A DNA stretch of 46,946 nucleotides from Anaerolineaceae bacterium UBA5224 (GTDB lineage Bacteria > Chloroflexota > Anaerolineae > Anaerolineales > Anaerolineaceae): assembly GCA_002409365.1 (NCBI GenBank), contig DHUW01000090.1, positions 32,531-79,476 on the forward strand, in the 5' to 3' direction. The position numbers and the translations under genes were made by a program. Positions 1-8,433 of the stretch are shown here, in pieces. The notes beneath the pieces are model-generated. The model was given only the letters and a program-made list of their open reading frames with translations. It was not told the DNA's origin and did no database searches. Every line of letters starts with the position of its first letter. Position 1 is the stretch's first letter.

Positions 1-968
1 AGTCTGCCATCAGGTGAAAGCGAGGGCTGTTCTAGCAGGCTAAAGATACCGGTGTCGATTCTCTCAACTTGCTGTGTTTGAAGATCCACTTTCTGGAGGT
101 TGACCATACCCTGATGATTGAGCAGGTAAAAAATCGACCTACCATCAGACGTCCAGTTGATTGTCCGTTGTCCCTGGACCCAGGCTGGTGGGAGTAGGTT
201 TAGATTTTCGAGCAGCGTCTGACGATTGTCGAGTTCCAAATCCAGCACAACCAGATCATCAAATTCAGCAGTGTTTTGCAGCCAGGCGAGCTTGCTGCCA
301 TCCGGAGAAAAGGCAGGTTGGAAAACCGCCACATTGTCATCGCCGGCGATGTGTTTGACTGCCTCCAGGCTGGTGCCGCCTTCATTCAAGACTCCCAGCA
401 TCAGACGGGAGCCATCCCACGGCATGTTGGGGTGATCCCACTCCACCCAGGCTAAGAGCGAGCCATCGGGACTAAGCGTGGGGTGCATATAAAAATCGGC
501 GCCTTTTTGAAGAATGGCAGGCCATTCTGAGCCATCAGCCGGGACGCTGGCGATCACATCACGTTCTTCGTAAGTATGCACGAAAACAACAAAACGTTCT
601 TTCGGATCAAGCACCGGCGATGCACAGCCACCGAATCCAGGAGTAAGCGGTCTTGGCAAGCCTGTACCGTATGGTTTGGAATAGAGCCTTCCGCCCTTAT
701 CGCAGAAGATCACGCCCTTATTTCCAGCGAAGAAGTCACCGCCCCCATATCCAACCGCGCCAGCAGGATTGAACTCACCACTCAGGTTCCATGGCGCTTC
801 ATTTTCCCGCCAGGCAAAAAGACTGGTCTTGCCATCTTGTGATTGGGACCAGACCAGAGTTTTTCCATCTGGTGAGAATTGGACATCGTTCAGGCGGATT
901 CCCCCCGCGATCATCGCTGGGGAAACTGGGCTGGGCCAAAGCCCATAGGGGACTTTTTGTTTGCTCAT
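1..968 (-). CDS. S9 family (prolyl oligopeptidase-like) peptidase, N-terminal part
   Basis: An open frame of 322 codons starts at ATG 966-968 and runs off the left edge of the window. The AGGTG ribosome site lies about 8 bases upstream. The protein starts MSKQKVPYGLWPSPVSP and contains repeated FSPDGKTLVW / LSPDGSLLAW / FSPDGSKLAW / WTSDGRSIFY blades, which are WD40/TolB-type beta-propeller repeats. The start KVPYGLWPSPVSP followed by blades is typical of the propeller domain of acylaminoacyl-peptidase-like S9 enzymes. The C-terminal alpha/beta-hydrolase domain with the Ser-Asp-His triad would lie outside the window, so peptidase activity is inferred. There is no signal peptide, so it is probably cytoplasmic. 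It is a monocistronic-looking gene pointing away from tRNA-Lys. Confidence 0.75.
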   Translation of the reverse strand, partial: MSKQKVPYGLWPSPVSPAMIAGGIRLNDVQFSPDGKTLVWSQSQDGKTSLFAWRENEAPWNLSGEFNPAGAVGYGGGDFFAGNKGVIFCDKGGRLYSKPYGTGLPRPLTPGFGGCASPVLDPKERFVVFVHTYEERDVIASVPADGSEWPAILQKGADFYMHPTLSPDGSLLAWVEWDHPNMPWDGSRLMLGVLNEGGTSLEAVKHIAGDDNVAVFQPAFSPDGSKLAWLQNTAEFDDLVVLDLELDNRQTLLENLNLLPPAWVQGQRTINWTSDGRSIFYLLNHQGMVNLQKVDLQTQQVERIDTGIFSLLEQPSLSPDGR

Positions 969-1158
969 GCTTCACCTCGTTGGCAAGTTTTCTTCATTAT
1001 ACACATGTGAGAGAGGAATTTTTGTATGAAGGGGTTTAAGTCTTCCTACAAGATTGGCAAAGGTTAGCTGCAAGCAATGATACAAGCCTCTCCATACAGC
1101 TTGCTGGTTTTCAAACCCAGTCCATACCCTGTAAATGGTTTTTTCTTCAAGAAATCAT

Positions 1159-1187
1159 TTGACGCGCCTGAAAGTGCGTGCTAAAAT
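1159..1187 (+). promoter_or_regulatory. sigma70-type promoter of tRNA-Lys
   Basis: TTGACG at 1159-1164 and TAAAAT at 1182-1187 are separated by exactly 17 bases. The -10 box ends 14 bases before the mature tRNA 5' end, which fits a short 5' leader. The rest of the 969-1200 gap shows no other gene. Confidence 0.7.
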
Positions 1188-1201
1188 ATCAGTCCCTTCG
1201 C

Positions 1202-1273
1202 GGGCGCGTAGCTCAATGGCAGAGCAGCGGCCTTTTAAGCCGTTTGTTGAGGGTTCGATCCCCTCCGCGCTCA
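1202..1273 (+). tRNA. tRNA-Lys (anticodon UUU)
   Basis: A full cloverleaf can be folded. The acceptor GGGCGCG pairs with CGCGCTC (one G-T pair), the D stem is GCTC/GAGC, the anticodon stem is GCGGC/GCCGT and the loop CTTTTAA gives anticodon TTT. The variable loop is 5 bases and the T stem is GAGGG/CCCTC with loop TTCGATC. The discriminator base is A1273. CCA is not encoded; a run of six T follows directly and may help termination. Confidence 0.96.
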
Positions 1274-1295
1274 TTTTTTATTTAACCTTCGGTGA

Positions 1296-2105
1296 TCACA
1301 GGTAGAACAAAATGATTGTCCCCAATATCAAAAATGGTGTGAGAGCCTGCGCATTGTTAAAACTCTGATAGCGTTTGGTAAAGATCAAACTGATCATCCA
1401 GAGGAACGAGTAGGCACTAAACAGAAGAAGTCCAAGTATGAGACCAACGGCAATTGCCGGCCAACCGCTCAGAAGCCCCAGGATCGTTCCGAACACAACA
1501 TCCCCAAAACCAAATGGCACTTGATTGATGGCTTTATGCCTTAATTTGCCGACAACCTTTCCAAACACCACTCCCAAAAAATAAAATGCCAGCATGATCA
1601 ACATACCGCCCAACGCCCCGTGTAAAGCGCCCAAAAGACCATGGAAATAAATGCCATATATAAGGAAAAGAATAAATCCAACCACGCTGGTTTCAATCAG
1701 GACCAGCCTGTGTTCAAAATCGATAACTACGATCAATCCCAAATAGATCAAAAGCGGTATTGTTGCCCAATAATTCAGCCCGTGAAATGGAAAGAAATTG
1801 AGCAAAACCGACAGAACTATGCTGCTAATAAGTACAATGCTGTATCTTGATGTACGTTTCTGGCTGCAATGAGGACATTGCCGCGCTAACAAATATTCTT
1901 TTAGGCTGTAAGGATGTTCACATTCCGGGCAAACCGGCTGGCTTAAGCGCCTGGAGGTTGGCAAAACATCCGCCAGATAATTGATCAGAACTCCGATGAT
2001 GAATCCAATAGCAATTTTGATTAAAAATGAAGGGATTTCTGAAAATTCAAAGTACAATGGATGTAGATAGATTTCCATAGCATTTTTTACAATACATAAG
2101 TTCAT
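1296..2105 (-). CDS. prepilin peptidase (A24 family, TadV/PilD-like)
   Basis: This 269-residue polytopic membrane protein is an aspartic protease that cleaves type IV prepilin leader peptides. The two catalytic Asp are visible: one in VVIDFEHRLV after the third or fourth membrane segment, the second in the family motif GFGD followed by VVFGTILG. Between the first membrane segment and the core lies a domain with two CxxC pairs (CPECEHPYSLKE, CPHCSQK), the zinc-binding loop of PilD-type rather than minimal TadV/CpaA peptidases. It is divergent from the pilus operon that begins at 2308 and is the only peptidase here able to process Flp, TadE and TadF-type prepilins. ATG 2105 is used. An internal ATG ten codons on (MEIYLH) has no ribosome site of its own, so the longer form is kept, though the start is not certain. 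Confidence 0.92.
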   Translation of the reverse strand: MNLCIVKNAMEIYLHPLYFEFSEIPSFLIKIAIGFIIGVLINYLADVLPTSRRLSQPVCPECEHPYSLKEYLLARQCPHCSQKRTSRYSIVLISSIVLSVLLNFFPFHGLNYWATIPLLIYLGLIVVIDFEHRLVLIETSVVGFILFLIYGIYFHGLLGALHGALGGMLIMLAFYFLGVVFGKVVGKLRHKAINQVPFGFGDVVFGTILGLLSGWPAIAVGLILGLLLFSAYSFLWMISLIFTKRYQSFNNAQALTPFLILGTIILFYL

Positions 2106-2212
2106 TTGTTGTCCATCTCATTAATCATATTTATTTAGTATATCATTTAAGAATAAATTATTATAATTTAATATCAATATTCGTTATAAAGGATATTTAA
2201 TTACCAGATTAC

Positions 2213-2241
2213 TTGACTTACAAATAATTGGACGATACAAT
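2213..2241 (+). promoter_or_regulatory. sigma70-type promoter of the flp/tad operon
   Basis: TTGACT at 2213-2218 and TACAAT at 2236-2241 have a 17-base spacer inside the AT-rich divergent region 2106-2307. The predicted start near 2248 gives a leader of about 60 bases before flp. No operator could be named. Confidence 0.65.
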
Positions 2242-2307
2242 TGCATCGTAAAAATATCCACTTATTCACAAAAGAATAAGAACCTAGAGAAGCGGAGTAT
2301 ATGTAAC

Positions 2308-2508
2308 ATGTTGTATCAAGCTTATTTTTGGTTGAAAAATTTTCTTGGCACATTGCGCCAGGAAGAAGGTCAGGGTCTTGTTGAGTATGCCTTGATCTTG
2401 GTACTCATTGCCATTGTCGTCATCGTTGTTTTGCGGGCTGTTGGCGTTGAGGTTACTGGTGTCTTCGAGGACATCGTAACCGCTCTTTCAGGCGCAACCA
2501 CTCCCTAA
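2308..2508 (+). CDS. flp: Flp family type IVb pilin
   Basis: This is a 66-residue prepilin, the major subunit of a Tad/Flp pilus. It has a short leader (about 22 residues), then the class motif EEG/QGLVEYALIL, with cleavage predicted after Gly and the conserved Glu(+5)-Tyr(+6). A hydrophobic stretch (LVLIAIVVIVVLRAV) forms the N-terminal helix that packs the pilus core. The mature protein is only about 43 residues, normal for Flp. GGAG at 2294-2297 sits 10 bases before the ATG. A closer ATG (2302) is followed at once by a stop. It is the first gene of the operon, with its own promoter and a strong hairpin behind it, which fits high expression of the pilin relative to the assembly genes. Confidence 0.95.
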   Translation: MLYQAYFWLKNFLGTLRQEEGQGLVEYALILVLIAIVVIVVLRAVGVEVTGVFEDIVTALSGATTP

Positions 2509-2525
2509 GAGTCTTTGTTTTCAAC

Positions 2526-2561
2526 TCTCATAAAGTCTCTGGCAACGGAGACTTTATGAGA
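2526..2561 (+). terminator. perfect 14-bp hairpin after the pilin gene
   Basis: Arms TCTCATAAAGTCTC (2526-2539) and GAGACTTTATGAGA (2548-2561) are exact complements around an 8-base loop. No T-run follows directly (five T begin about 20 bases later), so it may be an RNA 3'-end stabiliser or partial terminator rather than a classical rho-independent terminator. Confidence 0.6.
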
Positions 2562-2726
2562 AAGTTTGATAACAAATCCCTTTTTACTTGTCCATCACCT
2601 TCCTTTTTATTAGAATGGACTGAATTAACAAATATTAATAATCGCTACTTGATTATTATTCATAATTTGTTGCTAATTTACAGTAACACATTATTCCAGA
2701 TCACAGATTCGAGATAGATTGTGTCT

Positions 2727-3707
2727 ATGCCGAAGAAAAAAAATAAATACTTGTCCACAGCAGCAAAGCTGTTTCTTGCTACCACCTTATTGATCACCGC
2801 TGTTGGATTTAATCTTCCCCCATCCCAACCAGAAGAGGTTTTTGCCCAGGCTGTATCTACCTGTCTCAACCGGTCAAATATTTCTCCGGAGGATCTTCAT
2901 TGGGTCTATGTGCCTGAGTCAGCTGACGAACTTTATACCGAAGAGCCCTACTACTATCTCGCAGGACAGTTGATCACCGAAGGGATCGTTGACGCCAGTT
3001 TTTGCCCTTCAGGTGGTCTGATGCTCAATGGATACGCCAATGCCTGTGGTATGGCAGCTGCCTTTGATGAGGTCGTTGCTGTTCAAAATTTAGTAAACGA
3101 ACCAATTCTTCAAGCTTTTAAGGATATTGGTACACCCCCAGTCTTGCTTAAGCAACTCATCCGCCAGGAAAGTCAATTCTGGCCATCAAACCCTGATGAA
3201 ATTCATTATGGTTATGGTCATATGACTAATATCGGAATACGCAATGCTATTCAGTGGAATTATGATCTTGATCAAAAGGTTTGCCCTGCTGGTGCCACTT
3301 GTGACACCGATTACCTGATCGCTAACGATATTCTCGAGTCTCTGGTGGCAACCTGCCCCGACTGTCCACATGGGGTGGATGTAGAAGCTGCAAGCCGAAG
3401 TGTTGACATATTAGCAGAATCATTGCTTGGCTACTGTTACCAGACAGCACTTTTAGTTTTTAACGCGACCGGATGGCATTCCAGCCTGGTTGTAGATTAC
3501 GCAACCATTTGGAAGTTGACTCTTATGAATTACAATTCGGGTTCACCTTGCACTTACAATACTCTCGTAAATACTTTCGAATTCACGCAAGGTCCCATTC
3601 GTTGGTCGGATATCACAGCCAATGTGACAGGAACGACATGTCGCCGAGGCTTGGAATATGCCAATCAAATTACCGCCAAAGCCTTCAATTTTCCGCCACC
3701 TGAATAG
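2727..3707 (+). CDS. secreted lytic transglycosylase (SLT)-like protein in the pilus locus
   Basis: This is a 326-residue exported protein. A signal peptide is clear: MPKKKNKY then a hydrophobic core LFLATTLLITAVG, with likely cleavage near VFA/QA. Around residue 148 LLKQLIRQESQFWP matches the catalytic-Glu helix of SLT domains (family pattern xxRQES). Further on, GYGHMTNIG stands where the GxMQ motif lies, and LTLMNYNSGSP matches the closing AYNxG motif. The role inferred is local cutting of peptidoglycan to let the pilus through. Many Cys are present (about eleven), unusual for a cytosolic protein and fitting disulfides outside the cell. A GTG at 2721 is an alternative start in the same frame. 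It lies between flp and the TadE genes on the same strand. The fold is divergent, so the enzyme call is moderate. Confidence 0.7.
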   Translation: MPKKKNKYLSTAAKLFLATTLLITAVGFNLPPSQPEEVFAQAVSTCLNRSNISPEDLHWVYVPESADELYTEEPYYYLAGQLITEGIVDASFCPSGGLMLNGYANACGMAAAFDEVVAVQNLVNEPILQAFKDIGTPPVLLKQLIRQESQFWPSNPDEIHYGYGHMTNIGIRNAIQWNYDLDQKVCPAGATCDTDYLIANDILESLVATCPDCPHGVDVEAASRSVDILAESLLGYCYQTALLVFNATGWHSSLVVDYATIWKLTLMNYNSGSPCTYNTLVNTFEFTQGPIRWSDITANVTGTTCRRGLEYANQITAKAFNFPPPE

Positions 3708-3955
3708 CATTTAAATGGGTGCTAACAAGTTGTTGTACTTCTTGGTAATTTGAGTTATTTTATAACAATTAAGATAATTGAGGTACAATCTTTATCACCA
3801 GAGAGCGAATGGTTCAATGAATAATTGACAAGGGGCTTTTCTCGATGATTGATTCTGGTTGCCTTTGACACTTGACTTAAGCCTTTTAAAAAAAGCAGCT
3901 ACGCTTGTAAGCACAGTCAAGATCTTGCTCACAGGAGAACGAATAAAGGTACGAG
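3708..3955 (+). other. intergenic region before tadE
   Basis: This AT-rich stretch of 248 bases carries no supportable gene. Several TTGACA/TTGACT-like hexamers occur (3835, 3865, 3873), but none has a convincing -10 box at 16-18 bases. An internal promoter for the second part of the pilus operon is possible but not shown. Confidence 0.4.
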
Positions 3956-4414
3956 ATGAAAATTAAATCTCTTGACCATCAGGAAAAGCGAACTTGCCAT
4001 TCTGCCCAGGCATTGACAGAATTCGCTTTAGTACTGCCTATCTTGCTGATCCTTGTACTGGGAGCGATGGATTTGGGACGACTTTTTTATTACAAGATTG
4101 TCCTGACAAACGCCGCCAGGGAAGGAGCTAATTATCTCTCACGCAATCCCGAGGTTATGACTTGCTATTCTGGGGTTTGTTATTACGAGAATACCTGGGA
4201 AGCTATTGAAACCGAAGGACAGAGTTCTGGAGTCACTATTTCTGTCGATGAAGTGGATTGGGAGTACACGAACTGCTGTAATGTTGGTGAGTTTGTGGCA
4301 ATCTCCATTGAAAAAGAAGTGGATCTAATTTTTGATGGATTTTTACGAACGATGCATATCATCTATGGTCCCATAACAGTGAGCGCATCGGTCAGAATGG
4401 TGGTGCATCAATGA
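3956..4414 (+). CDS. TadE-like pseudopilin (first of two)
   Basis: This 152-residue minor pilin-like protein has the TadE signature: SAQALTEFALVLPILLILVLGAMDLGRLFYY, then VLTNAAREGANYLSRNP. The Glu in TEFAL takes the place of the pilin Glu(+5). A single N-terminal membrane helix is followed by an extracytoplasmic domain with several Cys (TCYSGVCYY, NCCN). It is likely processed by the prepilin peptidase at 1296-2105 and used in pilus initiation or anchoring. The AAAGG ribosome site lies 6 bases upstream. The stop codon overlaps the next start (ATGA), so the two TadE genes are translationally coupled. Confidence 0.88.
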   Translation: MKIKSLDHQEKRTCHSAQALTEFALVLPILLILVLGAMDLGRLFYYKIVLTNAAREGANYLSRNPEVMTCYSGVCYYENTWEAIETEGQSSGVTISVDEVDWEYTNCCNVGEFVAISIEKEVDLIFDGFLRTMHIIYGPITVSASVRMVVHQ

Positions 4415-4920
4415 AGAGGCAGCACTTAAGAGCCCAGGCATTGGTTGAGTTTGCATTGATCCTTCCTATCGCTTTATTTTTGATTTTAGGGTTTTTGGAC
4501 CTTGGCAGGGCAATATTCAATTACGCAACAATTTCCAATATGGTGCGTGAAGGTGCTCGCTACGCCATCGTTGATTCAACGGCTGCCGGTACCAACAACA
4601 CAGATCCTCCTTACCAGGAGACGATCGCCAGAATAAATTATTTTGCTTTTTCGCTACCTAAAGTCGATACGACCCCGACTAATATGCCTTGCTTTACAAA
4701 AGACACTACGGGGCAGGACGCTACCTGCACATTCACTGGTGAAGATATCATAATTGATATTACCAGGATATGGAACGGTAAATCTTATGAAAACATACAG
4801 GTAGAGGCGACATTTGCATTTAAACCTGTCACACCTTTTATAGCACACTTGCTTGCCGGTGCACCCAGCATTGATCTGGTGGCACGATCCACCATGCGTT
4901 TGTCTGGTTCGGTCAGATGA
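4411..4920 (+). CDS. TadE-like pseudopilin (second of two)
   Basis: This 169-residue protein starts MKRQHLRAQALVEFALILP and continues with a membrane helix ending in LDLGRAIFNYATISNMVREGARYA, the TadE family core. The extracytoplasmic part has two Cys (PCFTKD, ATCTFTG) and a predicted beta-rich C-terminus. It overlaps the preceding TadE gene by four bases. Two different TadE proteins plus a TadG are common in actinobacterial and Chloroflexi pilus loci. The two are clearly related over the first 50 residues but diverge afterwards, so they are probably distinct minor subunits rather than a recent duplication. Confidence 0.88.
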   Translation: MKRQHLRAQALVEFALILPIALFLILGFLDLGRAIFNYATISNMVREGARYAIVDSTAAGTNNTDPPYQETIARINYFAFSLPKVDTTPTNMPCFTKDTTGQDATCTFTGEDIIIDITRIWNGKSYENIQVEATFAFKPVTPFIAHLLAGAPSIDLVARSTMRLSGSVR

Positions 4921-4948
4921 TTAGAAAGTCTTTATAGAGGAGACTGAA

Positions 4949-6280
4949 ATGAAAAAAATAATTGGTCACAAATTGGAACATGGCCAGATTATCCCTGTTC
5001 TTGCAGTAGGAACTTTTCTTTTAGCGGCAATGGCAGTTTTGCTGCTGGATGTCGGTGCCATGCTGGTTTACCGTCGGTCAGCGCAAAATGCAGCAGATGC
5101 AGGCGCCCTTGCTGGTGCACGGATCCTTTGCAGCAACCAGGACCCCGATTTACCATCACAGGCTATTGGCGATGAGATTCTTCATTACACCGAAGTAGAA
5201 AACCATGCCACCCTGGTCGAATGGTATTTCACTGACGAAAACATCGGCGATACCGTTGGTTTACGTAAAGGAGAAATAGTAGTAACTGCTGAGGTCGAAC
5301 ACGAATCTTTCTTCGCGAAAATATTCGGCGATGATATCTTGTCTGCCAAAGCCACCGCAGGTGCTGGTTGCTTTCCATATCAAGCTGACATTGTCTTGCC
5401 GATCGCATGGTCCTGCCGACCGCCAGCTGCAGGATCAGCATCAGAGGATTGCGACATTATCAAGGTTGATTATGCCACGGTTGAGGAAATCGCTAATAAC
5501 CACCTGCCCAGATTCCCTCTTCTTCCGGGTGTAGATCCAACAGATGCTCAGGCAAGGGCGATCAGCGAAGATATGTTCGCTGTTTACCAGGACCGTACCT
5601 ATATTGTTATGGAATCTGATAAAGTGTGCGGTGACCCAACTGTAGACCCAAATACGATCAACTGTGATTGGTTGGACGATGGTGTTTCTCGAAACCAACT
5701 TGAAAGCGGCGGTAACCGGGGATGGTTGAACCTTGAAGGTGGACCAAGCAGCGCAAATCACTTGCGGGAATGGATTGAGCATGGTGCCTCGTCAATAATC
5801 CAACCTCATACCTGGCTCAATGGTATTCCAGGAAATAAGGCCTCAGTTTATACCTCTCTTAATACCCGGCTTGATGAGATTGTCTGGGTGCCTGTATTCA
5901 ACGTGATTTGTGGAGAATATCCAACCAACGCATGCTATGATGCAGCTCATGAATCCACTCCTCCAGGTCTTCCGCTTGACCCAGGACAACAATGTAATGT
6001 GGTACAAGGTTCAACAGATAATTTTTATTATCACATTATTACTTTCGCGCCATTTATGCCAACCTGCGTTCAGAAGCCTGGAAATGGTGAAGAGTGTCCT
6101 GGTTTTGCTTTAGCACAATTAAACAACCCTGATCCACAACATCCTGACGACCCCACGAAGTCAACTATTCCTGACAATACCCTTACCTTTGAAGGATATT
6201 TTGTAGACCCTGAAACACTTGGTGAAGGTGTCAGTTATGGCGCGGATCTGGGTATTTACACAGTATCATTGACCAGATAA
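4949..6280 (+). CDS. TadG-like pilus assembly protein (TadE/G N-domain, large exodomain)
   Basis: This 443-residue protein has GAGGAG 8 bases before the start. The N-terminus GQIIPVLAVGTFLLAAMAVLLLDVGAMLVYRRSAQNAADAGALAG is the helix typical of TadG (QNAADAGALAGA motif). The rest is an extracytoplasmic region rich in Cys, Asp and Pro, ending TLGEGVSYGADLGIYTVSLTR. No von Willebrand A domain, which longer TadG proteins have, could be recognised. Location after two TadE genes and before cpaB supports the role. Motifs here are too long to quote in full, but the Asn-Ala-Ala-Asp-Ala-Gly core is exact. Confidence 0.85.
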   Translation: MKKIIGHKLEHGQIIPVLAVGTFLLAAMAVLLLDVGAMLVYRRSAQNAADAGALAGARILCSNQDPDLPSQAIGDEILHYTEVENHATLVEWYFTDENIGDTVGLRKGEIVVTAEVEHESFFAKIFGDDILSAKATAGAGCFPYQADIVLPIAWSCRPPAAGSASEDCDIIKVDYATVEEIANNHLPRFPLLPGVDPTDAQARAISEDMFAVYQDRTYIVMESDKVCGDPTVDPNTINCDWLDDGVSRNQLESGGNRGWLNLEGGPSSANHLREWIEHGASSIIQPHTWLNGIPGNKASVYTSLNTRLDEIVWVPVFNVICGEYPTNACYDAAHESTPPGLPLDPGQQCNVVQGSTDNFYYHIITFAPFMPTCVQKPGNGEECPGFALAQLNNPDPQHPDDPTKSTIPDNTLTFEGYFVDPETLGEGVSYGADLGIYTVSLTR

Positions 6281-6304
6281 TCATCAAATTCATGGAGGTT
6301 TTCA

Positions 6305-7147
6305 TTGTCTAAAAAAGTTAATGTAATTTTCATTGTTATTGTCGGGATTATCCTGATAGCGATTGGTGTCTTCGCTAGTTACGCCCTTATACAAGGTTTT
6401 CGAGGCGGCCAGCAACCTTCTTTTATCCAGGCAGAGACGATCAAGACAGACGTCGTTGTTGTGACCAGGGACCTTTTCCTGGGTGACAAACTCACAGAAA
6501 ACGATGTGAAACTTTCCTCAGTACCGGTTGAAGTTGTCCCTCGCAACGCAATGACCGATACTGCAGCCGTTGTGGGAAAGATTATAAAGACTGACATGAT
6601 CCAGGGCGAAATGGTGCTTTTGCATAATCTTGCCGATCCCACTAATAACAATGGCGATCTCAGTCTTGTCCTTAGCGAAGAACATGTCATGCTCGCCTTC
6701 CCGGCTGATGATCTCATGAGCCGTGAAAGTATGATCCAGCGCGGTGACATAGTTGATATCTTCGCCACATTTAAGGAAGAGGTTAAAACCATTGGTGAGA
6801 CTCAGACCGAACCAACTGAGCCTCAAATGAGAACCTTTACAGTTGACACTATGCAGAAAGTCGGTATAACTGCCTTAGTTCTTGAGGTCATTGAGGACGA
6901 AAATACAGCAACTAACCTTCAGCCAGGTCAAACTGGTGCAGATACGATTGTTAAACCCAAGTCCAAAATTCTGGCATACCTCCTTGCGTTAAAACCACAG
7001 GATGCACTGGTTTTAAAACATCTGAAAGATACAGGTGCCATCTTTGATATTGTGTTGAGAGCACCGACTTCCACAGTCCAGTTCGACCTGACCCCTGTCA
7101 CCGAAGAATACATTATCGAATTTTACGGACTTGAAATCTTACCTTGA
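6305..7147 (+). CDS. cpaB: Flp pilus assembly protein CpaB/RcpC
   Basis: This 280-residue protein has an N-terminal membrane helix (VIFIVIVGIILIAIGVFASYAL), then a SAF domain (about residues 45-110: VVVTRDLFLGDKLTENDV ... GKIIKTDMIQGEMVL), the known domain order of CpaB/RcpC. In diderm bacteria CpaB works with the secretin CpaC. No secretin gene is present here, so it probably acts as a cell-wall or membrane scaffold. Start is TTG 6305, supported by GGAGG at 6294-6298. An ATG is not available at the right place. It lies 24 bases after the tadG gene. Confidence 0.9.
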   Translation: MSKKVNVIFIVIVGIILIAIGVFASYALIQGFRGGQQPSFIQAETIKTDVVVVTRDLFLGDKLTENDVKLSSVPVEVVPRNAMTDTAAVVGKIIKTDMIQGEMVLLHNLADPTNNNGDLSLVLSEEHVMLAFPADDLMSRESMIQRGDIVDIFATFKEEVKTIGETQTEPTEPQMRTFTVDTMQKVGITALVLEVIEDENTATNLQPGQTGADTIVKPKSKILAYLLALKPQDALVLKHLKDTGAIFDIVLRAPTSTVQFDLTPVTEEYIIEFYGLEILP

Positions 7148-7168
7148 TGGGAGAAATACGCTGATAAT

Positions 7169-8392
7169 ATGCCTACAAAAAAAACATCCCCTGAGCTTCT
7201 GCTGGTCTCAAACGACTCCTCTCTAATTGAAGCTACACGAAACAGCCTTGCCTCAAACGGCCCTGATTACTTAAATGTAATCAAGGGTTCTCGTGAGACT
7301 CTTAATCGGACCATTGACGCAACGCGACCGCAAGTAATTCTCTTGGATTTAAATTATGCTCCTGAGCCAATTATTTTGATTCAAGAGCTTGTCAATAAAT
7401 ATCCGCAAATCGCTATCATTCCCATACTTTCCGAAGAGCGTATGGTGGATGCCGATAAGGTTTTGTTGACTGGTGCACGTACCTTCGTCAAATATCCCTA
7501 CCAGCAAGACGCCCTGACAATCACGGTAAGCCGTGCCATAGCGATGATGCGTACAGAAGCACTGTTTGCTCCTGCGCAAGAGACAGAAAGTCTGAACAAA
7601 CGCAGCTATGTTTTTACTGTCTTCAGCCCCAAGGGAGGCGCGGGCACTACGACGGCGGCAGTAAATCTCGCCATCAGTCTACACAAACAATTGGGTGAAG
7701 AGGTTTTGCTCATTGATGGCAAACGTCTGTTTGGGCATGTATCCCTCTATCTGAACTTACGCACTGGTAATTCTCTGACAGACCTGATCCCCCATATCAA
7801 CCTGCTCGACAAACGCATTATCGACCAGGTGGTTGTACCTCATGTTTCAGGTATTAAAGTTTTACCCAGCCCACTGTCAATTCCCGATGGGCAGGGCATT
7901 CGTCCGGATGATTTATTTAAAATCCTGCAAGCTCTGCAGCTGGTTTATCCATACATCATTATTGACGCTGGTAATCATTTGGATGACAACAGTGTGACCT
8001 ACATGGATGCCTCAGATAAAATCCTGCTTGTTGCCAACCCTAATATTGCCTCTTTGCGTGATGCCCGCCAGTTTATGGAGGTTACTGCCACACTTTCTTA
8101 TCCTAAAGAGAAAACCTTATTGCTCCTCTATCAAGCCGGAAGAAGGTCAGATGTCAAGAAAGAAGAGATTGAAAGCATCCTTAAAATGAAGGTGTTCGGC
8201 ATCGTTCCCGCTGATGAAAACCAGGCACTCGCAAGCCTGAACGAGGGTGTTCCTTTGGTGATTCGAAAGGCAAATCACCCAATCAGCCGGGCATTTAAAA
8301 GCGTAGCGAAGAGTCTGGTCCAGGTGATCAGGAGCTCCGATATAAGAGCGGATGAAAATTCTATCAATGCTAAAAATAAACGTGCCAATTAA
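7169..8392 (+). CDS. cpaE: CpaE/TadZ pilus localisation ATPase (receiver-like + MinD-like)
   Basis: This 407-residue protein has two domains. Residues about 8-130 look like a response-regulator receiver fold (ELLLVSNDSSLIEATRN, PQVILLDLNY) that has lost parts of the acidic pocket. Residues about 148-390 form a ParA/MinD-type ATPase with the deviant Walker A FSPKGGAGTTTAAVNLA, a switch region (YIIIDAGNHLDD) and a late LLLYQAGRRSDVKKEEIE segment. This is the CpaE/TadZ layout, which places the pilus machine at a site in the cell. It sits between cpaB and tadB. The ribosome site is weak (GGGAG about 12 bases upstream). Confidence 0.9.
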   Translation: MPTKKTSPELLLVSNDSSLIEATRNSLASNGPDYLNVIKGSRETLNRTIDATRPQVILLDLNYAPEPIILIQELVNKYPQIAIIPILSEERMVDADKVLLTGARTFVKYPYQQDALTITVSRAIAMMRTEALFAPAQETESLNKRSYVFTVFSPKGGAGTTTAAVNLAISLHKQLGEEVLLIDGKRLFGHVSLYLNLRTGNSLTDLIPHINLLDKRIIDQVVVPHVSGIKVLPSPLSIPDGQGIRPDDLFKILQALQLVYPYIIIDAGNHLDDNSVTYMDASDKILLVANPNIASLRDARQFMEVTATLSYPKEKTLLLLYQAGRRSDVKKEEIESILKMKVFGIVPADENQALASLNEGVPLVIRKANHPISRAFKSVAKSLVQVIRSSDIRADENSINAKNKRAN

Positions 8393-8433
8393 ATTTCTTT
8401 TTATTTTTTTGAGCTTATTAAAGGAGTTGTGAA

